Assembly: GCA_024280375.1 (NCBI GenBank)
Contig: JAJRQF010000066.1
Coordinates: 1 to 53,507, forward strand
Reading direction: 5' to 3'
DNA from: Alphaproteobacteria bacterium
GTDB lineage: Bacteria; Pseudomonadota; Alphaproteobacteria; Rhizobiales; Rhizobiaceae
Length of the DNA: 53,507 bases
Position numbers and translations under genes: made by a program. Of the stretch, positions 47,224-53,507 are shown piece by piece; position 1 is the stretch's first letter; every line of letters begins with the position of its first letter. The notes under the pieces are model-generated. The model was not told the origin of the DNA. It saw only the letters and a list, made by a program, of their open reading frames with translations, and did no database searches.

Positions 47224-48426
47224 TTAATTTTTAGTTATATCTTTAATCAACTTTGTTAATAATATTTCTATGAAATCAGGCTCATATTTATTAGGCTGGT
47301 CTGCCGAAAAATTGTTTTCATTGCCTTGTGAATCATCAATTTCGTATCTCTTTTTTTCTTGGGTGAATCGATTTGATAATTGTTTGATTGCATCAATATA
47401 TTGTTGTGGAGGTTCGGTTAGGTATTTGCAATCTTCTTGCGCTATAAATGGTTTTGGAAAATGCAGTTGGTATGTTTCAAAAAAATGTTCGCAATAGATT
47501 TTGATTTTTTGATCCTGGTCTTCGTCGTTGCTGTAACCCAATAAATGGTCTTTTGCGCTTTTCAGTTCGATATTTGGATCAACGTCAACATAGAAAATTG
47601 GGTAGGGGTGCCCTCCAAATACTCCTTTAAGGGAGATCTCACCCATAAATTTTGTTTTTGGTAATTCCAGAAAATTGTTTATTTTATTTTGTTTGTTTTT
47701 AGAGAAATTTTCATAACTCTGGTTAGTAAGAAACCATGCTAGTTCAACAGAAACAGGAAAAATACAAGGGCTAGATAATTCGCAAAGTCGGAATCCTATA
47801 TCGATAGATGGCCCTATATAGTCTCGAAGCAATTCGCTGCGGTTGTTTTTTTTGTACCATTCATCAAGTAGGTAGTAATTGTTTAATTTCCACTCTTCGT
47901 TGTAGACTGAGCGTGACTGCCCAACTGAAGTGTCTAAAATTATTTCTGAATTATTTAAGGGGAACCCTGCACACCAACCTGTACTTTTGACATCTAGTTT
48001 TGTTTTGCTTTCCGATTTGTATCGTTTGATGCATTTTATCCAGCATGCAACAAAAAAAGCAATTTCTGAACGATCCTTTACATGCTTAACAAAAATTATT
48101 TCATCACCATTTGTCTTCCACAAAGAAGGTTCGTACCCCACAAATTGGGGGAATTCATCTTTGAACAGGGATGTTGCTCTGGCCCATTCTTCTGCAAAAA
48201 TTTTGGGAAACGCACCATAAAAATTTGATAATTCCGGCAGCCAAATATCATGCGGGACGCCAGCTACCTTATTAATTGAATTGCGAGGGATTCTTTCAGG
48301 TCCAGCTTGTTTCAATTTTGAGGACCCGACCAAGTCAACGCTTAAAAATATGCGTACTCGAGGTTGGATGAAGCGCGGAATTTTAGAAAATGAATTTATA
48401 AAATTATAATTACTCAAGCAACCCAA
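47224..48426 (-). CDS. Class III nucleotidyl-cyclase-like protein
   Basis: A 400-residue, A+T-rich gene with no close relative I recognise, but with a divergent class III cyclase layout. FLSVDLVGSSKL has metal Asp31, WKTNGDEIIFV has Lys104 (base contact) and metal Asp108, and RDYIGPSIDIGFRL has Asp202 (base contact), Asp209 at the usual catalytic Asn and Arg213 at the transition-state Arg. Spacings are longer than in ordinary cyclases. The C-terminal 180 residues are unassigned. The start is TTG at 48426 or TTG at 48417; both overlap the ImmA/IrrE gene (by 17 or 8 bases). Making a cyclic nucleotide is likely from the motifs, but the product is unknown. Confidence 0.7.
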   Translation of the reverse strand: MGCLSNYNFINSFSKIPRFIQPRVRIFLSVDLVGSSKLKQAGPERIPRNSINKVAGVPHDIWLPELSNFYGAFPKIFAEEWARATSLFKDEFPQFVGYEPSLWKTNGDEIIFVKHVKDRSEIAFFVACWIKCIKRYKSESKTKLDVKSTGWCAGFPLNNSEIILDTSVGQSRSVYNEEWKLNNYYLLDEWYKKNNRSELLRDYIGPSIDIGFRLCELSSPCIFPVSVELAWFLTNQSYENFSKNKQNKINNFLELPKTKFMGEISLKGVFGGHPYPIFYVDVDPNIELKSAKDHLLGYSNDEDQDQKIKIYCEHFFETYQLHFPKPFIAQEDCKYLTEPPQQYIDAIKQLSNRFTQEKKRYEIDDSQGNENNFSADQPNKYEPDFIEILLTKLIKDITKN

Positions 48427-48934
48427 GCCTTATTGATCTAATCTCAGCCGCCTTTTTTGAAACATTGAAATAATCAGATAGTTCGAATAAGTCACCTTCG
48501 ATATCGCGAAATTTGTTTCTAAATATATCCTCTGGCATTAAAAAAGCAGAAGCAAACCAATTAGCTTCCCACTCAACCCTTTCTGACCCCAATCGTTTTG
48601 CAACAAATACATCGTCAGGGCTAAGCTGATCTACAACCTTAAAATAATGCAAAAAATAATGCCCCAATTCGTGGGCAATTGTAAAGTTGTCCCTACGAGG
48701 TGAGGTGTGATCTGGTATATTGATCACAAAATCATTGTACGCTTTTACAGTCAAAGCTCCGTGCTCTTCGGATGTGCTCCAAAAATCGACAATGCACACT
48801 CGACCTCCGAGCTGCTTGACGAATTTGAACAAATCTGCACCCGGCTGATAACTCAATTCAGCTGCAATCTTTTCTGCGATTTTTTCAACAGTTCCTTTGG
48901 ATAAGGAAGATGATGAAGGGTGTATAATTGGCAT
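48410..48934 (-). CDS. ImmA/IrrE family metallo-endopeptidase
   Basis: A 174-residue zinc protease with DNFTIAHELGHYFLHYF (His88, Glu89, His92 of HExxH) and EWEANWFASAFLMPEDIF, where Glu123 is the expected third ligand. The C-terminal part FELSDYFNVSKKAAEIRSIR is the small helical end of the family. Relatives cleave Xre-type repressors (ImmA of ICEBs1) or DdrO (IrrE/PprI). No Xre domain is fused and no Xre gene is nearby. ATG 48934 begins the gene; the cyclase-like gene overlaps its end, so the two are one operon. It is A+T-rich compared with gyrB. Confidence 0.9.
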   Translation of the reverse strand: MPIIHPSSSSLSKGTVEKIAEKIAAELSYQPGADLFKFVKQLGGRVCIVDFWSTSEEHGALTVKAYNDFVINIPDHTSPRRDNFTIAHELGHYFLHYFKVVDQLSPDDVFVAKRLGSERVEWEANWFASAFLMPEDIFRNKFRDIEGDLFELSDYFNVSKKAAEIRSIRLGLLE

Positions 48935-48977
48935 AGAGCGACTATATCATGATTCGGGATGCTAAGAATAATATAGA

Positions 48978-49012
48978 ATTGTAAATACGATATTACAATG
49001 TGTATTTGTCAA
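48978..49012 (-). promoter_or_regulatory. Promoter with overlapping palindromic operator for the ImmA-cyclase pair
   Basis: Minus-strand TTGACA (49012-49007) is followed after 19 bases by TATTTA (48987-48982). A palindrome with arms ATTGTAA and TTACAAT around eight bases (48978-48999) covers the -10 box and much of the spacer, 44 bases before the ImmA start. This is the usual layout for autorepression, for example by an Xre-type protein, although none is encoded here. Confidence 0.5.
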
Positions 49013-49159
49013 ATGTCCTCGAATGGGCTTTCTTTGAGGAAACTGTCAACGATTGTTTTGTTCGCCAATATTCATTTAATTTGATAATCTTAGTTTAACT
49101 GGTCGCAACTCGAATTACTCCTTATTTGCTGGTTTCAGTATTGAATTCCGCTTCCCCCC

Positions 49160-49320
49160 CTAAACCATACCCTTCAAATCGAAACTCGAGCGCTCCCCAA
49201 TATCTTCAAAACTCTCCGCCAGCCAATTTTCTGTTGCTTCGCTTCCATTATCCCGCAGCGCCTCAAAATGCGAGAACTTTGCGTTAAACGCCCCTTGGTC
49301 TTCATCGGCGAAACCCACTT
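49160..49320 (-). pseudogene. 3' remnant of a second patatin gene
   Basis: The minus strand encodes an in-frame tail EDQGAFNAKFSHFEALRDNG, then EATENWLAESFEDIGERSSF and a stop, which matches the end of the intact patatin at 50011 (EDQGAFNAKFSHFEALRDSG, ATENWLDESFEDIGKKSSF). About 49 codons remain; the 5' part is missing. The two copies are direct repeats about 850 bases apart, with the VOC gene between them. Confidence 0.85.
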
Positions 49321-49555
49321 GCTGATTGTTTATTGGCTTGTGATTGGAAATTTAGCATTGGTCACTCAGGCCGCACTTCCGCCGTTCCCTCGTAAATTAA
49401 TTTGGATGACTGCTGAGAGCGCAAATTGACCTACCAAATTTTGTATATGCGCTAGGTATAGTATTGTATCTTGACTTAAACCCTGCTTGAGCTTGTATGC
49501 TCGTTTTCTGATTAATCTGCCAGAATATTTTGAGACCAGTTCGGAAGGGAAAGAC

Positions 49556-49933
49556 ATGGATTTCACCAAGGCGGGAATTATCCTCTTTACGCAAAATTAT
49601 ACGGAATGTGTCGATTTTTACGGCAATATCCTTGAGTTAGAAACCTTGCACGAGATTGACCGTCCGGGTGAACGACTGACCACCTTTATGTTGGGTGATA
49701 CATACTTGATGATCGAAACAGGTGGTGTTGCGCATGATGGTCCGAAACCTATCGAGTGTTGCCCAACAAAGTTCCGCTTCAACGTACCCGACGTTAAGGC
49801 CGCAAGCGACGAACTTCGAAGCAAAGGGATCAAAGTCAGGGTAGTTGATAACAGTTGGGGCACTACTGCCGAATTCATTGACCCCGATGGAAACCGCTGC
49901 GCGTTAAGATCGAATAAGGGGTTTGGTGTCTAA
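49556..49933 (+). CDS. VOC family protein (glyoxalase-like), standalone
   Basis: A 125-residue glyoxalase-fold protein: FTKAGIILFTQNYTECVDFY, ERLTTFMLGDTYLMIETGG, KFRFNVPDVKAASDELRSKG and TTAEFIDPDGNRCALRS, two beta-alpha-beta3 modules as in dioxygenases, glyoxalases and fosfomycin-type resistance proteins. The function is unknown. ATG at 49556 with GGAAGGG upstream is preferred to TTG 49487. It lies between the duplicated patatin ends, on the opposite strand, and is not closely similar to the VOC gene at 41040. Confidence 0.87.
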   Translation: MDFTKAGIILFTQNYTECVDFYGNILELETLHEIDRPGERLTTFMLGDTYLMIETGGVAHDGPKPIECCPTKFRFNVPDVKAASDELRSKGIKVRVVDNSWGTTAEFIDPDGNRCALRSNKGFGV

Positions 49934-50010
49934 ACGGCAAGTTTGTTCGCGCCGGTCAAGTCCAATGGTTTTTGAAGGGTTTGTGTTGAAATAAACTAAT
50001 TCCGGTAAAT

Positions 50011-51063
50011 TCAAACCATACCCTTCAAATCAAAACTCGATTTTTTGCCGATATCCTCAAAGCTCTCATCCAGCCAATTTTCTGTTGCGGCCCTTCCACT
50101 ATCCCGCAGCGCCTCAAAATGTGAGAATTTTGCGTTAAACGCCCCTTGATCTTCCGGGTCCGCGCTACCCGCGTCACCATAATCAGCAGGCGGGGCGATG
50201 ATGTGCACGTTGATTTTGCGCAAATTGGCATCGCTCGCCACATGGCCGTTTTCAATCAGATCAGTGACGAAGGAAATCGCCCGCATTTCCCGCATGAAGG
50301 CAGATTTAAAGCTTACCTCGCTAATGCGATTTAATATGTCGGCAGAGGTTTTGGGCGCCGGCTTTGGCGCAAGCGTCGAGGTCAGCACCACAATCACATC
50401 CAGCGATTGGCATTCGTATATCAGCGGATAAATCGTCGGATTGCCCATATAGCCGCCATCCCAATAGGCCTCGCCATCAATCGTCACCGCATCAAACAAA
50501 AACGGCAGGCAGCACGAGGCACACACCGCGTCGAGCGTAATTTCGCTGGTCTCAAAAACCCGGTTGGCATTGGTGGCGATATTGGTGGCGTTGATGAAAA
50601 GCTTGATCGGCGAATTTTCGCGCAAACCTTCAAAATCAATGCAATCGCCGATCACCTTGCGCAGCGGGTTCATGGTTGCAGGATTTATGTGATAGGGCAA
50701 AAGCACCCGCGACATCACATCGAAAAATGCTTCTTTTTGCATGATGCGGATGATCTGAAAACGCAGCAGGCGCAACAGGGCGGGCGTGTTCCAGCGGCGG
50801 CGGGTAAATTCTTCGCTCAACTGCCGCCAGAATGTTTCGAGCAGCTTTTGCGCCCGCGCCTTATCGCCGCCAATCATACCACTGGCCAAAAGCGCGGCAT
50901 TGACGGCACCCGAACTCGTGCCCGATACGCCTTCGATCGCAAGCCGGTCATCATCCAAAAGCCTATCCAGTACACCCCAGACAAAAGCCCCGTGTGCGGC
51001 TCCGCCCTGCAGGGCCAAAATGACTTTCTTTTTCGGGTTTTTATCGCTTTTTACCTCGGCAAT
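50011..51063 (-). CDS. Patatin-like phospholipase, apparent ATT start
   Basis: A patatin-family acyl hydrolase with Ser-Asp dyad: oxyanion loop LALQGGAAHGAFVWG, nucleophile GVSGTSSGAVNAALL (GxSxG) and EAYWDGGYMGNPTI with the Asp of DGG. It should release fatty acids from lipids in the cytoplasm. The nearest ordinary start, TTG 51018, would delete the first strand and has no ribosome site. The frame runs up to a TAG shared with the AraC stop; within it the only codon well placed behind the GGGAGG site is ATT at 51063, giving 350 residues with a normal 15-residue lead. Either an AUU start or a base error. It follows the AraC-type gene by 12 bases. Confidence 0.85.
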   Translation of the reverse strand: MAEVKSDKNPKKKVILALQGGAAHGAFVWGVLDRLLDDDRLAIEGVSGTSSGAVNAALLASGMIGGDKARAQKLLETFWRQLSEEFTRRRWNTPALLRLLRFQIIRIMQKEAFFDVMSRVLLPYHINPATMNPLRKVIGDCIDFEGLRENSPIKLFINATNIATNANRVFETSEITLDAVCASCCLPFLFDAVTIDGEAYWDGGYMGNPTIYPLIYECQSLDVIVVLTSTLAPKPAPKTSADILNRISEVSFKSAFMREMRAISFVTDLIENGHVASDANLRKINVHIIAPPADYGDAGSADPEDQGAFNAKFSHFEALRDSGRAATENWLDESFEDIGKKSSFDLKGMV

Positions 51064-51075
51064 CTCGGGGCCTCC

Positions 51076-52080
51076 CTATTGTTGGTCTTGCGCGCCTTTG
51101 CGCCATTCGCTCGGGGCCATGCCTTCAACCCGCATAAATTCGCGGTTGAAATTCGACTTGGTGTTAAAACCCGCCGCATAGATTATCTGCGTCACCTGCA
51201 TGTCGGAATTTTTGAGCAATTGGCAGGCTTCTTTTACCCTTAGCATATTGATGTATTGAGAAACATTTTGCCCGGTCTGGCTGTTCACCGCGCGCGAAAC
51301 ATCGCGCACCGGCAGCACCATGCGCCGGGCGATCCGGTTGAGGTTTATATCCGCGTCGAGAAAGAGGTTTTCCTTGCGAACAAGCGCTTCCAACCGCGCA
51401 AATATTTCCGCATCTTCCGGGTTTTGGGCGGCGTGTGTGGCGCTTTTCGCATTCCTGTTGCGCCAAAAAATCAGCCCGCTTATTGTAGCGGCGATCAAAA
51501 TACCGGCAAGCGAGGCGGAGCCCGCAATGTTTGATGTGTTGCTGCCATCGGTTTTCAAAAAGTCGTAGGAAATCGCCAAATCCGTAATACCGGAAACAAT
51601 AAGCACCGCACAAACCAGCCATAGCAGGGTGAGCACCTGGCGCGAATGGCCGATTTTCACCCAACCAAGCGCATCAGTGCCGCGCATGCCCAGCCGGGCC
51701 AGCAAAATGGCGAAGACCAGATTATTTGCCGCCAGAAAACTGTCGAGAAAATCTGGCAGCAGCAATATCAGCAACAGCGTCAGCGCAACGGGAATAGCCA
51801 CCAATAATATGCCGGGTTTTGCCGGTGGACGGGCAAAACTGAAATAGGCCAAAGGCGGCAAAGTGGCGGCTGTGATCGGTTGAATCTGCCGCAGCCAGTC
51901 CATGCCATAGCCAAATCGAACTCCGATCAAAATTTCCTGAAACGCTAGCACCAGCAGAAACCACAAGAACCAGTGCATTCGCTGGCTTTCACCTTTGCCG
52001 GTCCATTCCCGGAAAAATATCACCATAGATATTGCGGCAATAAGAAATGGCAGTGGAATCATGATCATGGGCAAATTCAC
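51076..52080 (-). CDS. AraC-family regulator with N-terminal membrane domain
   Basis: A 334-residue protein with about seven hydrophobic helices in residues 5-210 (for example LLILLLPDFLDSFLAANNL) and a C-terminal AraC DNA-binding domain: NLNRIARRMVLPVRDVSRAV and VTQIIYAAGFNTKSNFNREF, ending VEGMAPSEWRKG. Membrane-anchored AraC regulators of this type probably sense envelope or lipid-derived signals. It starts with GTG at 52080, without a clear ribosome site (ATG 52068 is possible). The patatin gene follows on the same strand, and a secreted hydrolase is divergent 140 bases away; these are the likely targets. Confidence 0.9.
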   Translation of the reverse strand: MNLPMIMIPLPFLIAAISMVIFFREWTGKGESQRMHWFLWFLLVLAFQEILIGVRFGYGMDWLRQIQPITAATLPPLAYFSFARPPAKPGILLVAIPVALTLLLILLLPDFLDSFLAANNLVFAILLARLGMRGTDALGWVKIGHSRQVLTLLWLVCAVLIVSGITDLAISYDFLKTDGSNTSNIAGSASLAGILIAATISGLIFWRNRNAKSATHAAQNPEDAEIFARLEALVRKENLFLDADINLNRIARRMVLPVRDVSRAVNSQTGQNVSQYINMLRVKEACQLLKNSDMQVTQIIYAAGFNTKSNFNREFMRVEGMAPSEWRKGAQDQQ

Positions 52081-52219
52081 CGGGAAGGCCAGGAAAAGTT
52101 GGAAAGCTGATTATGTCCTCAATCGCTTTCTAGGTCGACCGGAATCGCGATTTAGGACGCGTGTTACTGAAATTATCGAGAGGGTGGTCGGGCAAACTTA
52201 ATTTGGAAAGGTTATTCCC

Positions 52220-53245
52220 ATGATAGATAAAAATATAAAACTGAGCACGCATGCCGCATTTGCAATCTTGCTCATTTCAACATCGGCACATGCCGCGCCG
52301 GGCTATCAAACAACGACATTGGACGTAAAGCACCGCGAACAATCGCTGCCACTTCACATCTGGTATCCGCCACAGGGTGATGGCGCAAAAACCTGGCTTG
52401 GCAAAAATATCGTGTTCAAAGGCGTCGAAGTGCAAAAGGCGGCGGCCCCGAAAAAAGCGGCGCATCCGCTGATATTGCTTTCCCACGGTTCCGGCGGCAA
52501 TGCGGTTAATCTGGGCTGGATTGCCGCCCGCCTTGCAGATGAAGGCGCAATTGTTGTCTCGACCAACCATCCCGGCACAACATCGAGGGATTCTCACCCG
52601 CGCGAGACGATTAAAATCTGGCAACGAACCGCAGATTTTTCCGCTATTTTGGATTATATGCAAAAGGCCCGACCGTTTGGGCTGTCGGTTGACGGCGCAA
52701 AAATTGGTGCTGTCGGGTTCTCTCTTGGCGGATACACGGTTCTTGGTCTGGCCGGTGGGCGGGTAAGCAAGCAAAAATTCATCAATTATTGCACCCAATA
52801 TTCGAAGCTTTCAGACTGTATCTGGATAAAAAATGGTGTTGATCTGAACGATATTGATGCGAAAAAATTTGAGCAAAGCAACGCCGATCCACGTATTGCG
52901 GTAGTTGTGGCAGTTGATCCAGCATTGGCCCAGGCCTATCAGCCTGAAAGCCTGCAGCAGATTAAACGACCGGTTTTGCTGATAAATCAGGGAGCGGCTG
53001 ACAAAGTGCCGGCTGGCATTAACGTGAGAAAAATCAAACAGGAATTGCCCCGTGCCAGCTACAGCACCATCAAAGGCGCGACCCATTTCAGCTTTTTGGG
53101 AGAGTGCACCTGGCTCGGTGCCAGGATCATCGAAAGCGAGGGTGAAGAGCCGATATGTTCTGAGGTAAGTGATAGAAGCCGGGCTGATATTCACAAGGAA
53201 ATCGGTGACTTGATCGTTGAATATATGAAGAAGCAACTGTTTTAG
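52220..53245 (+). CDS. Secreted alpha/beta hydrolase (dienelactone-hydrolase / lipase-like)
   Basis: A 341-residue exported hydrolase. The signal peptide (residues 1-26, hydrophobic FAILLISTSAHA) should be cleaved after AHA. It has PLILLSHGSGGNAVNL (oxyanion), GAVGFSLGGYTVLGLAGG (nucleophile Ser), a late Asp in LLINQGAADKVP and His in IKGATHFSFLG. The four Cys after the nucleophile could form disulfides. It resembles the platelet-activating-factor acetylhydrolase/dienelactone hydrolase class, and the substrate is unknown. ATG has AAAGG eight bases upstream. Confidence 0.88.
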   Translation: MIDKNIKLSTHAAFAILLISTSAHAAPGYQTTTLDVKHREQSLPLHIWYPPQGDGAKTWLGKNIVFKGVEVQKAAAPKKAAHPLILLSHGSGGNAVNLGWIAARLADEGAIVVSTNHPGTTSRDSHPRETIKIWQRTADFSAILDYMQKARPFGLSVDGAKIGAVGFSLGGYTVLGLAGGRVSKQKFINYCTQYSKLSDCIWIKNGVDLNDIDAKKFEQSNADPRIAVVVAVDPALAQAYQPESLQQIKRPVLLINQGAADKVPAGINVRKIKQELPRASYSTIKGATHFSFLGECTWLGARIIESEGEEPICSEVSDRSRADIHKEIGDLIVEYMKKQLF

Positions 53246-53270
53246 ACTGCTTCATTTAATATTGCGAAAA

Positions 53271-53320
53271 AAACCGGCCACAGCCATGATAATTAAATCA
53301 AACTGTGACCGGCCATTTTA
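53271..53320. terminator. Bidirectional hairpin terminator
   Basis: CCGGCCACAG (53274-53283) pairs with CTGTGACCGG (53303-53312) with one mismatch. It is preceded by a run of A (T on the minus strand) and followed by CCATTTTA, so it can stop transcription in both directions. Confidence 0.6.
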
Positions 53321-53370
53321 TCGGGTGCCTTGGGAGGAAGCCGCCCGAATATTGTGTTCACTCTTTTCCG

Positions 53371-53456
53371 TCTAGCCCTCCGGCTGGCCGCCCGTTCGCG
53401 GGCTGGCACATTGCTGGCCGCAATGCTTGCCCTGCCACGGAGGGAATTTATCGTAA
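53371..53456. other. Structured right-edge region, no assigned gene
   Basis: CCCTCCG and CGGAGGG close a stretch containing GCCCG-TTCG-CGGGC (tetraloop hairpin) and CATTGC-TGGCC-GCAATG. The branched pattern could be a structured RNA. A minus-strand frame from the window edge (ending about 53373) and a plus-strand frame are also open, but neither is recognised. The region is cut by the window end. Confidence 0.35.
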
Positions 53457-53507
53457 CGTACCAACTGAGCCGATAGGCGAAGCGCTTTTAAGTGATCGCA
53501 CGTGGTG

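Larger units (their letters stand above)
48935..49555. other. Upstream region of the ImmA gene with patatin remnant
   Basis: From the ImmA start to the VOC gene: promoter/operator (48978-49012), about 140 bases of A+T-rich DNA with no gene, the patatin 3' remnant (49160-49320) and a 230-base stretch before the VOC start. Minus-strand frames at 49366-49594 have no recognisable content. Confidence 0.6.

Noticed and set aside
47224-48934. Classic toxin-antitoxin (ImmA as COG2856 with a Xre or HigB-like partner)
   Set aside because: The partner is 400 residues with cyclase motifs and no Xre or toxin fold signature, so a standard pair does not fit.
53260-53507. tmRNA, RNase P RNA or SRP RNA at the right edge
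   Set aside because: I looked for the tag sequence, the GAGGAAAGUCCGGGC block and the SRP loop and found none.

Overview
The window looks like chromosomal DNA of an alphaproteobacterium, most likely of the order Hyphomicrobiales (Rhizobiales). The evidence is the order maf - infA - low-molecular-weight phosphatase - UPF0262 - hisD - DUF2948 - murA, the presence of UPF0262 and DUF2948 (families known mainly from alphaproteobacteria), rmuC divergent from def-fmt-truA, and the TIGR02281-type aspartic protease. Base composition is middling except for an A+T-rich patch after gyrB. No genus can be named from sequence alone.

Layout: (1) 1-6.2 kb: end of a DUF4399-like gene, tRNA-Phe, then a minus-strand housekeeping block (maf, infA, phosphatase, UPF0262, hisD, DUF2948, murA, a 57-residue basic protein). 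(2) 6.3-11.3 kb: tRNA-Thr, a membrane methyltransferase, an alpha/beta hydrolase, infC (with the rare ATT start) and a large MscS-type channel. (3) 11.3-17.9 kb: KAS III, SDR and aldehyde dehydrogenase on minus; preT-preA (reductive pyrimidine degradation) on plus. (4) 18-27.6 kb: dut, an FAD oxidoreductase, an NTF2-like protein, rmuC, def-fmt-truA, deoB, upp-SDR, and a retropepsin-like protease. (5) 27.6-44.4 kb: phosphohexomutase, deoA, a metallophosphoesterase, a 1.5-kb segment bounded by 24/25-bp inverted repeats carrying a methyltransferase and a broken GFA gene, then a nine-gene minus-strand nucleoside operon (ABC ATPase - VOC - isochorismatase-like - two permeases - cdd - punA - deoC - ALDH16) with a divergent Fe-alcohol dehydrogenase. 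(6) 44.7-53.5 kb: gyrB, an A+T-rich island with an ImmA/IrrE protease and a class III nucleotidyl-cyclase-like protein, a VOC gene lying between a patatin 3' remnant and an intact patatin gene, a membrane-anchored AraC regulator and a secreted hydrolase.

How the genes work together: deoA, deoB, deoC, punA, cdd, upp, dut and preTA plus the ABC transporter make a nearly complete route for taking up and breaking down nucleosides. Bases go to salvage (upp) or reduction (preTA). Deoxyribose 1-phosphate passes through DeoB and DeoC to glyceraldehyde 3-phosphate and acetaldehyde, and the ALDH16-type dehydrogenase at the end of the operon is well placed to oxidise the acetaldehyde. No substrate-binding protein gene for the transporter is present in the window.

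The best candidate for an undescribed system is the ImmA/IrrE + cyclase-like pair at 47.2-48.9 kb. The genes overlap, are A+T-rich, have a palindrome inside their own promoter, and lie next to a duplication scar. Both enzymes keep most catalytic residues. A defence or stress-signalling role is inference only. All calls come from reading the sequence and the translations; no database search was run.
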